From Clostridia bacterium (GTDB taxonomy: Bacteria; Bacillota; Clostridia; Oscillospirales; CAG-272), in contig JAFQOG010000016.1 of NCBI GenBank assembly GCA_017420755.1, forward strand, positions 1 to 64,000: 64,000 nt of DNA, in the 5' to 3' direction. Shown here piece after piece: positions 58,772-64,000 of this stretch. The notes under the pieces are model-generated. The model did not search any database. It was not told where the DNA came from and saw only the letters and a list, made by a program, of their open reading frames with translations. Position 1 is the first letter of the stretch; each line of letters starts with the position of its first letter. Position numbers and translations under genes: made by a program.

Positions 58772-60808
58772 TTATTCATCAAAGTCAAAAGAACCTGTAT
58801 AAAGCTGATAATATTTGCCTCTTTGCTCAAGCAAATCCTCGTGAGAGCCACGTTCAATTATGCGTCCGTGGTCAAGAACCATAATAACATTTGAGTTCTT
58901 AATAGTTGATAATCTGTGAGCAATAACAAATACAGTTCTACCTTGCATAAGCGCGTCAAGACCCGCAGATACAAGAGCTTCTGTTCTTGTATCTATTGAC
59001 GAGGTAGCCTCGTCCAAAATCATAACAGGTGGATCTGCAACAGCCGCTCTTGCAATTGAGATTAACTGTCTTTGTCCTTGTGAAAGATCAGAGCCATTTC
59101 CCGAGATAATTGTATTATAGCCATCAGGAAGCATGGAAATAAACGAATGGGCATTTGCACGCTTAGCAGCCTCAATACATTCCTCGTCGGTTGCATCTAG
59201 CTTTCCATAGCGAATATTATCCATTACAGTTCCCGTAAATAGATTTACATCCTGTAAAACTATACCAAGCGAGCGTCTAAGGTCGCTTTTTCTGATTTTG
59301 TTAATATTAATGCCATCATAGCGAATTTTTCCGTCGGCAATGTCGTAAAATCTGTTTATAAGATTTGTAATTGTAGTTTTACCGGCACCCGTTGCACCTA
59401 CAAAGGCAATTTTTTGTCCCGGCTCGGCATAAAGAGAAATATCGTGTAAAACTATTTTGTCTTCAACATATCCAAAGTCAACCTCGTTCATTCTCACATC
59501 ACCCATAACTCTTGTATAAGTAACGCTTCCGTCGCCATGAGGGTGCTTCCAAGCCCAAATGCCTGTACGAGCCTCGCTTTCAATGAGGTTTCCGTTTTCA
59601 TCGTACATAGCGTTAACGAGAGTAACATATCCATTGTCAACCTCGCTCTCCTCGTCCATGAGTTCAAAAATACGCTCAGCGCCCGCAAGACCCATAATAA
59701 TGGCGTTAGCCTGTTGAGATAGCTGTGAAATGTTGTTTGTGAATTGCTTTGACATTCCAATAAAGGCAATAACAGTAGGAATACTCATATCCATACCGGA
59801 AATTGAAACATTGGGAACACCTAAAACAACGAGTAAGCAACCGACAAAAACGATAAAAACATATAAAATATGACCGATATTGTTGATAATAGGCATAAGA
59901 GTGTTAGCGTATTTATTTGCGATGGTAGCATCCTCACATAGCTGAGCATTAAGCTCCTCAAAGCGTTTTTTGCTATTATCCTCGTAATTGAATACCTTCA
60001 CAACCTTTTGACCATTTATCATTTCCTCAACATATCCCTCGGTCTTACCAAGCGCCTGCTGTTGACGGATAAAGTATTTTGCACCGCCACCACCGATTTT
60101 CTTGGAAACAAGAGTTATCGCAAGCACACCGAGTAAAACAAGCAAGGTCATCCAAACACTAAAATAGAGCATAACAAAGAATACTGTTACAATGGTTATG
60201 GATGCAGTAATGATTTGTGGAATAGATTGAGATACAAGCTGACGGAGCGTGTCAATATCGTTTGTGTAATATGACATTATATCTCCGTGAGTGTGAGTGT
60301 CAAAATACTTGATAGGAAGCGATTGCATCTTTTTAAACATAAGATTTCTCATTTTGTTAAGAAATCCTTGCGTCACAGTTGCCATAGTTCTTGTGTGAAT
60401 AAATGAAGCTATAAGTCCCACAGAATAAACACAAATTAGAGCAATAACCGTGCTAAGAATTGACGGATAAACTACCTTCAGCGCTGCCATGGGTGAAAGC
60501 CCACCATTTGTAATATCGCTAGCGCTAAGACCCCAAGATGCAAGAAGCTCTAGCTGTCTTTCACTGTCCTTTGCAGAGAATGATATAAAATCAAGCGCAT
60601 CTTGAACATCAGTTAGAACTGATTGCTGGAACAGAGCAGGTAAAGCGCCGGCAAGAGCACTAAGCGCAATACAAATAAATACGATAACAAAGGGCGCTTT
60701 ATAAAATGAGAATAAATGCTTTATAACTCTTGAAAATGTACCCTTTTTGACCTTTTTGATAGGCCTACCCATTGAGGGCTGACGAGGATTTTTCATTGGC
60801 TTGTTCAT
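58772..60808 (-). CDS. Heterodimeric ABC exporter, subunit with canonical Walker B Glu
   Basis: The protein has 678 residues: a basic N-terminal extension, a six-segment membrane domain (FYKAPFVIVFICIALSALAG onward), and a C-terminal ATPase. The ATPase has Walker A VGATGAGKTT, signature as LSQGQRQL (Gly to Gln at the second position), and Walker B VMILDEATSSID with the catalytic Glu. This half pairs with the next subunit, which has a degenerate site. The insert DENGNLIESEARTG before the ATPase is unusual. It is encoded downstream of its partner with a 4-base ATGA overlap. Confidence 0.93.
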   Translation of the reverse strand: MNKPMKNPRQPSMGRPIKKVKKGTFSRVIKHLFSFYKAPFVIVFICIALSALAGALPALFQQSVLTDVQDALDFISFSAKDSERQLELLASWGLSASDITNGGLSPMAALKVVYPSILSTVIALICVYSVGLIASFIHTRTMATVTQGFLNKMRNLMFKKMQSLPIKYFDTHTHGDIMSYYTNDIDTLRQLVSQSIPQIITASITIVTVFFVMLYFSVWMTLLVLLGVLAITLVSKKIGGGGAKYFIRQQQALGKTEGYVEEMINGQKVVKVFNYEDNSKKRFEELNAQLCEDATIANKYANTLMPIINNIGHILYVFIVFVGCLLVVLGVPNVSISGMDMSIPTVIAFIGMSKQFTNNISQLSQQANAIIMGLAGAERIFELMDEESEVDNGYVTLVNAMYDENGNLIESEARTGIWAWKHPHGDGSVTYTRVMGDVRMNEVDFGYVEDKIVLHDISLYAEPGQKIAFVGATGAGKTTITNLINRFYDIADGKIRYDGININKIRKSDLRRSLGIVLQDVNLFTGTVMDNIRYGKLDATDEECIEAAKRANAHSFISMLPDGYNTIISGNGSDLSQGQRQLISIARAAVADPPVMILDEATSSIDTRTEALVSAGLDALMQGRTVFVIAHRLSTIKNSNVIMVLDHGRIIERGSHEDLLEQRGKYYQLYTGSFDFDE

Positions 60809-62619
60809 TCCACCTTCGCCCCCTTTGTTTGAGATGTAAAGATTTCTCTGTAAATTTCGTTTGTTTCAAGAAGCTCATCGTGATTTCCAATACCATTAAT
60901 CTTACCATCATCTAAAATAATGATAACATCAGCATCCTGAACGCTAGAAATTCTTTGAGCAATAATAATCTTTGTAGTATCGGGAATTTCCTCTCTCATC
61001 GCCTTGCGAATAAGCGCATCAGTTCTTGTGTCAACAGCGCTTGTAGAGTCGTCGAGAATAAGAATCTTTGGCTTTTTAAGTAGCGCGCGAGCAATGCAAA
61101 GGCGTTGCTTTTGACCACCGGAAACATTAGTTCCGCCCTGCTCAATATAAGTATCATATCCATCAGGGAAGGAGCGAATGAATTCGTCAGCGCAAGCAAG
61201 CTCACAAGCTCTTATAAGCTCCTCGTCAGTTGCATTTTCGTTTCCCCAGCGAAGATTTTCCTTGATAGTTCCCGAGAATAAAACATTTTTCTGCAAAACA
61301 ACACTAACCGCATCTCTTAGGGTGCGAATATCGTAGCTTCTAACATCAATTCCACCAACCATAACCGAGCCCTCAGTTACATCATAAAGGCGAGGAATGA
61401 GCTGAATAAGTGAAGATTTAGAGCTTCCTGTTCCACCGATAATTCCAATGGTTTGACCGGATTTTATGTGTAGCTCAATACCCTCAAGAGCGAACTTTTC
61501 AGCTCTCTTGGCGTACTTAAAATTAACAGAATTGAAGTCGATATCACCATTTGCAACCTCGTAAATGGGATTTTCAGGGTTTTTAATGGTTGTTTTCTCG
61601 TCAAGCACCTCACAAATACGAGATGCGCTCTCTGATGACATGGTAATCATTACAAATATCATAGAAAGCATCATAAGGCTCATGAGAATTTGCATTCCAT
61701 ATGTCAAAAGTGCAGAGAAGTCACCAATTGCAAAGGCAGTGCTATTAGAGCTGATAATTAAGCGTGAGCCGATAAGACAAAGCGAAACCATAACCGCATA
61801 AATACACAACTGCATAACGGGGCTGTTGAATGCAAGTATCTTTTCAGCGCGAACAAAATCGTCACGAACATCTTCTGATGCGCCCCTGAATTTTTCGCCC
61901 TCGTGCTCCTCTCGAACAAAGGATTTTACAACACGCATTCCTTTTACATTTTCTTGAATTGAGCCGTTTAGCTTATCGTACTTTTTGAAAACCTTTCTAA
62001 AAATAGGCATAGCCTTTCTAGATATGAATAAAAGAGAGAACAAAAGCACAGGCACAATAACGACGAAAATAAGAGCCATTTTTCCACCACGCAAAAACGC
62101 CATAACAATTGAAAAAATAAACATTAATGGCGAACGAATAGCGGTTCTTATAATCATCATAAATGATTGCTGAACATTCGTTACATCGGTTGTAAGACGA
62201 GTCACAAGACTTGATGAGGAGAATTTGTCAATGTTCTCAAAGGAGAAATCCTGTGATGCGTTAAATAGCTCCGTACGCAGATTTTTAGCAAAGCCACATG
62301 ATGCCTTAGAGCAGTGAATTCCTGCTAGTGCGCCAAACATAAGTGATAAAAGCGCAAATACAATCAAAAATCCACAATAAACGCCGATAATTCCAAGGTT
62401 AGAGTTAATGCCCCAGCCTCTTAAAAGATCGATTAACCAAGCTGTTATAATTTTTCCCTCACGATTTCCCATGCTGGACTCAATAAATGTGATTAGGTCA
62501 GCTGTGAAAAAGGGAATAATACATTCCATAATTACCTCAAGCGATACCAAAACGGGAGAGAGAATAGCATTTCTTTTGTATTCTCCAACGAATGAGGCAA
62601 GTTTTTTAATCGTTTTCAT
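60805..62619 (-). CDS. Heterodimeric ABC exporter, subunit with degenerate Walker B
   Basis: The protein has 604 residues. It has a membrane domain (LASFVGEYKRNAILSPVLVS onward) and an ATPase with Walker A IGGTGSSKSS, signature VSGGQKQR, and Walker B ILILDDSTSAVD, in which Asp replaces the catalytic Glu. This Glu-to-Asp change in one half is the mark of heterodimeric exporters such as LmrCD, BmrCD and TM287/288; the substrates are often drugs or lipids. AAAGGA lies 8 bases before the ATG. It is the first gene of a two-gene operon. Confidence 0.93.
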   Translation of the reverse strand: MKTIKKLASFVGEYKRNAILSPVLVSLEVIMECIIPFFTADLITFIESSMGNREGKIITAWLIDLLRGWGINSNLGIIGVYCGFLIVFALLSLMFGALAGIHCSKASCGFAKNLRTELFNASQDFSFENIDKFSSSSLVTRLTTDVTNVQQSFMMIIRTAIRSPLMFIFSIVMAFLRGGKMALIFVVIVPVLLFSLLFISRKAMPIFRKVFKKYDKLNGSIQENVKGMRVVKSFVREEHEGEKFRGASEDVRDDFVRAEKILAFNSPVMQLCIYAVMVSLCLIGSRLIISSNSTAFAIGDFSALLTYGMQILMSLMMLSMIFVMITMSSESASRICEVLDEKTTIKNPENPIYEVANGDIDFNSVNFKYAKRAEKFALEGIELHIKSGQTIGIIGGTGSSKSSLIQLIPRLYDVTEGSVMVGGIDVRSYDIRTLRDAVSVVLQKNVLFSGTIKENLRWGNENATDEELIRACELACADEFIRSFPDGYDTYIEQGGTNVSGGQKQRLCIARALLKKPKILILDDSTSAVDTRTDALIRKAMREEIPDTTKIIIAQRISSVQDADVIIILDDGKINGIGNHDELLETNEIYREIFTSQTKGAKVE

Positions 62620-62652
62620 TTAAAATTCCTTTCCTAATGTTTTACAGACTAT

Positions 62653-62681
62653 ATTTTATCACTTCTTATAATCAAAATCAA
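62653..62681 (-). promoter_or_regulatory. Promoter of the ABC exporter operon
   Basis: On the minus strand, TTGATT-N17-TAAAAT with extended -10 TG. Confidence 0.7.
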
Positions 62682-62768
62682 TACAAATATTCAATAAAAA
62701 ATGTAAAAGTTTATTTATAAATTTGTTAATAATTTCATAAGAGATTAGTTTGTTAAACTAATAAAAAT

Positions 62769-62790
62769 AAAAAGCGCAATTGCGCTTTTT
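62769..62790 (-). terminator. Terminator of mrnC
   Basis: A perfect palindrome AAAAAGCGCAA/TTGCGCTTTTT, with A-rich sequence upstream that gives a U-tract on the minus strand. Confidence 0.8.
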
Positions 62791-63169
62791 AAGATAAAAT
62801 ATCAAAATAGGCTAAGGCGAAAAGCTCTAAAATTCTTTCTCTTCGTCCAAGTAAATGTAAATAACCAAAAATTGCCTCAAACCCTGTTGCGTTTTTGTAT
62901 TCAATAGGAGAAGCGCTTTTGGGAATATTCAAATGTGAAGAGTTTTTTGCGCGCCTGAAAATATCGCTTTCCTCTTCCGTTAGAATGGATGCAATCGCAA
63001 GATAAGCCTTGCTTTGCGACACAGCGGTGACGAATTTTTTTGCCTCTTCGTTTAACCTAGCGCTTTTTTCATATCCCTTTAAAATCAATTTTTCACGCAC
63101 TAAAAGCTCAATTACAGCATCGCCTAAATAGGCAAGAGCCATAGCACTTGTTTGAGTGAAATCAATCAT
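62789..63169 (-). CDS. mrnC: Mini-ribonuclease III
   Basis: MrnC trims 23S rRNA precursors in Firmicutes. The protein has 126 residues and consists of the RNase III catalytic domain only: YLGDAVIELLVREKLI has the conserved Glu/Asp, and the C-terminal YKNATGFEAIFGYLHLLGR carries the second acidic pair. There is no double-stranded RNA-binding domain, which defines the family. AAGGAAG lies 8 bases from the ATG. It is monocistronic with its own promoter and terminator; cysS is often its neighbour elsewhere but not here. Confidence 0.94.
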   Translation of the reverse strand: MIDFTQTSAMALAYLGDAVIELLVREKLILKGYEKSARLNEEAKKFVTAVSQSKAYLAIASILTEEESDIFRRAKNSSHLNIPKSASPIEYKNATGFEAIFGYLHLLGRRERILELFALAYFDILS

Positions 63170-63204
63170 AAAATTACTTCCTTAGAATTTCTTAAATCAC
63201 CTTA

Positions 63205-63233
63205 ATTTTAACACACCCCCCTTCAAAAATCAA
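63205..63233 (-). promoter_or_regulatory. Promoter of mrnC
   Basis: On the minus strand, TTGATT-N17-TAAAAT; it is back to back with the rightward promoter at 63243. Confidence 0.7.
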
Positions 63234-63242
63234 TATAAACAC

Positions 63243-63271
63243 TTGAAATATTCTTAAAAATATGGTAGAAT
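63243..63271 (+). promoter_or_regulatory. Promoter of the FAD oxidoreductase gene
   Basis: TTGAAA-N17-TAGAAT with TG one base before the -10 box. Confidence 0.7.
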
Positions 63272-63289
63272 ATACATACATAAGTAAAA

Positions 63290-63323
63290 AACACCTAATC
63301 GAGTGTAAGAGACACTCTGTGTT
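63290..63323 (+). promoter_or_regulatory. 5' leader hairpin of the FAD oxidoreductase gene
   Basis: Arms AACAC/GTGTT (63290-63294 with 63319-63323) and inner GAGTGT/ACACTC (63301-63306 with 63312-63317) form a stem in the untranslated leader, ending immediately before the AAAGGAG ribosome binding site. There is no U-run after it, so it is not a terminator. Confidence 0.55.
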
Positions 63324-63335
63324 AAAGGAGACTTT

Positions 63336-64000
63336 ATGTTATACGATGTTGTAATCATTGGCGCTGGAATTAGTGGCGCTATGTGTTCATATATGCTATC
63401 AAAATATGATGTTAGTATTGCGGTTTTGGAGGCAGGAGAGGATATTGCCTCCGGCTCAACACGCGCAAATTCCGCAATCGTTCACGCAGGCTACGACGCT
63501 AAGGAGGGCACTCTAAAAGCGCTTTTGAATGTGCGTGGCTGTGAGATGATGGAGGGCATCGCAAGGGCACTTGATGTCCATTATCAACGATGTGGGTCGC
63601 TTGTTGTTGGCTTTAATGAGGCTGATAGAGCGCATATAGAGCTTCTTAAAAGGCGCGGAGAGGCAAACGGAGTTACAGGACTTCGCATAATAGAGGCGGA
63701 GGAGCTTCACGAAATGGAGCCATATGTTGCCCCTGATGCTACCTGTGCGTTACTTGCTCCTACTGCAGGCATAGTTTGTCCGTATGATTTGGCATTCGCT
63801 GTGAGTGAAAATTCTGCTATAAATGGTGCGGATTTTAAGTTTAATTTTAAGGTAGATAAGATACAAAAAAATGGCGATGTGTTTGAAATTTATTGTCAAA
63901 ATGAGGTTGTAAGGGGCAGATATGTTCTAAACTGTGCAGGCCTATATTGCGATGAAATAGCGACTCTTGCAGGTGATCCATTACCATTTACAATCATTCC
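63336..64000 (+). CDS. FAD-dependent oxidoreductase, GlpA/LhgO-like (3' truncated by window edge)
   Basis: About 221 codons are visible before the window ends. The N-terminal dinucleotide-binding motif is VVIIGAGISGAMCSYMLS with the Glu of VLEAGE, followed by SGSTRANSAIVHAGYDAKEG, a block characteristic of GlpA-type glycerol-3-phosphate dehydrogenase and L-2-hydroxyglutarate oxidase relatives, and a C-terminal NCAGLYCDEIATLAG. In clostridia such genes are usually followed by a second FAD/NAD enzyme and a DUF1667 protein, but that lies outside the window. AAAGGAG lies 5 bases before the ATG. Confidence 0.9.
   Translation, partial: MLYDVVIIGAGISGAMCSYMLSKYDVSIAVLEAGEDIASGSTRANSAIVHAGYDAKEGTLKALLNVRGCEMMEGIARALDVHYQRCGSLVVGFNEADRAHIELLKRRGEANGVTGLRIIEAEELHEMEPYVAPDATCALLAPTAGIVCPYDLAFAVSENSAINGADFKFNFKVDKIQKNGDVFEIYCQNEVVRGRYVLNCAGLYCDEIATLAGDPLPFTII

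Noticed and set aside
1-64000. tRNA, rRNA, CRISPR array, insertion sequence, phage or conjugative genes, riboswitch
   Set aside because: I looked in all intergenic gaps and saw none that I could support. Small or unusual RNAs without strong structure could be missed by eye.

Overview
The window reads as ordinary chromosome of an AT-rich, endospore-forming Firmicute, most likely an uncultured gut or rumen clostridium (Oscillospirales/Christensenellales-like). This is inference, from spoIVA, a SpoIIQ-like LytM protein, spoVAF, a YtvI-like protein and a CotH-like protein, together with HprK, an ECF vitamin-transport module, mini-RNase III, a type-3 ProRS, and many lipoproteins with Ser/Glu-rich tethers. 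I saw no rRNA, tRNA, CRISPR array, insertion sequence, phage module or attachment site. Genes are tightly packed on both strands, with strong AGGAGG-type ribosome binding sites, hairpin terminators at most gene ends, and sigma-A promoters (TTGAnn-N17-TAnAAT) in most intergenic gaps.

Layout. 1-5 kb: the end of tuf, a zinc-ribbon/TM2 protein, spoIVA, and a divergent pair (zinc-ribbon membrane protein versus a small XRE regulator) whose promoter is overlaid by two palindromes. 5-9 kb: CNNM/CBS transporter, HAD phosphatase, lipoprotein, ECF S-component-like protein and cyclophilin. 9-15 kb: YtvI-like permease, trpS, a fused XRE/zinc-ribbon/membrane regulator with its own set of operator-like repeats, an InlB-repeat lipoprotein, and ychF. 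16-19.5 kb: an orphan OmpR/PhoB-type response regulator with pho-box-like direct repeats upstream, an rRNA methyltransferase, and spoVAF, whose Shine-Dalgarno lies inside a terminator hairpin. 19.5-29 kb: DUF951-YfhO-ruvA-ruvB on the minus strand, and on the plus strand ruvC-methyltransferase-ecfA1-ecfA2-ecfT-truA, transcribed divergently.

29-41 kb: two tandem CvpA-like proteins each with its own consensus promoter, a ClpE-type unfoldase with an N-terminal zinc finger, an anchored discoidin-like surface protein, proS, an orphan solute-binding lipoprotein, a formate/nitrite-type channel, and an intracellular GH36 alpha-galactosidase. 41-47 kb: hprK, a protein resembling a degenerate PAS/histidine kinase, a three-gene set of unknown function, a YfcE-type phosphoesterase, and an oxidoreductase/sugar isomerase pair. 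47-58 kb: a SpoIIQ-like protein, an operon of a ThyX-like protein, a CDF metal exporter and an anchored CotH-like kinase, a GH78 rhamnosidase, and a 1138-residue ABC ATPase-permease fusion. 58-64 kb: a nucleotidyltransferase-like protein without its catalytic loop, a heterodimeric ABC exporter, mini-RNase III, and the start of a GlpA-like FAD oxidoreductase.

Most of the content is housekeeping (translation, recombination, RNA modification), sporulation and plant-polysaccharide sugar use. The parts least explained by known families are two XRE/zinc-ribbon/membrane loci (one split, one fused) that both have half-site-N3-half-site operators, the three-gene unknown set at 43.3-44.4 kb, and several enzyme-like proteins that appear to lack key residues.
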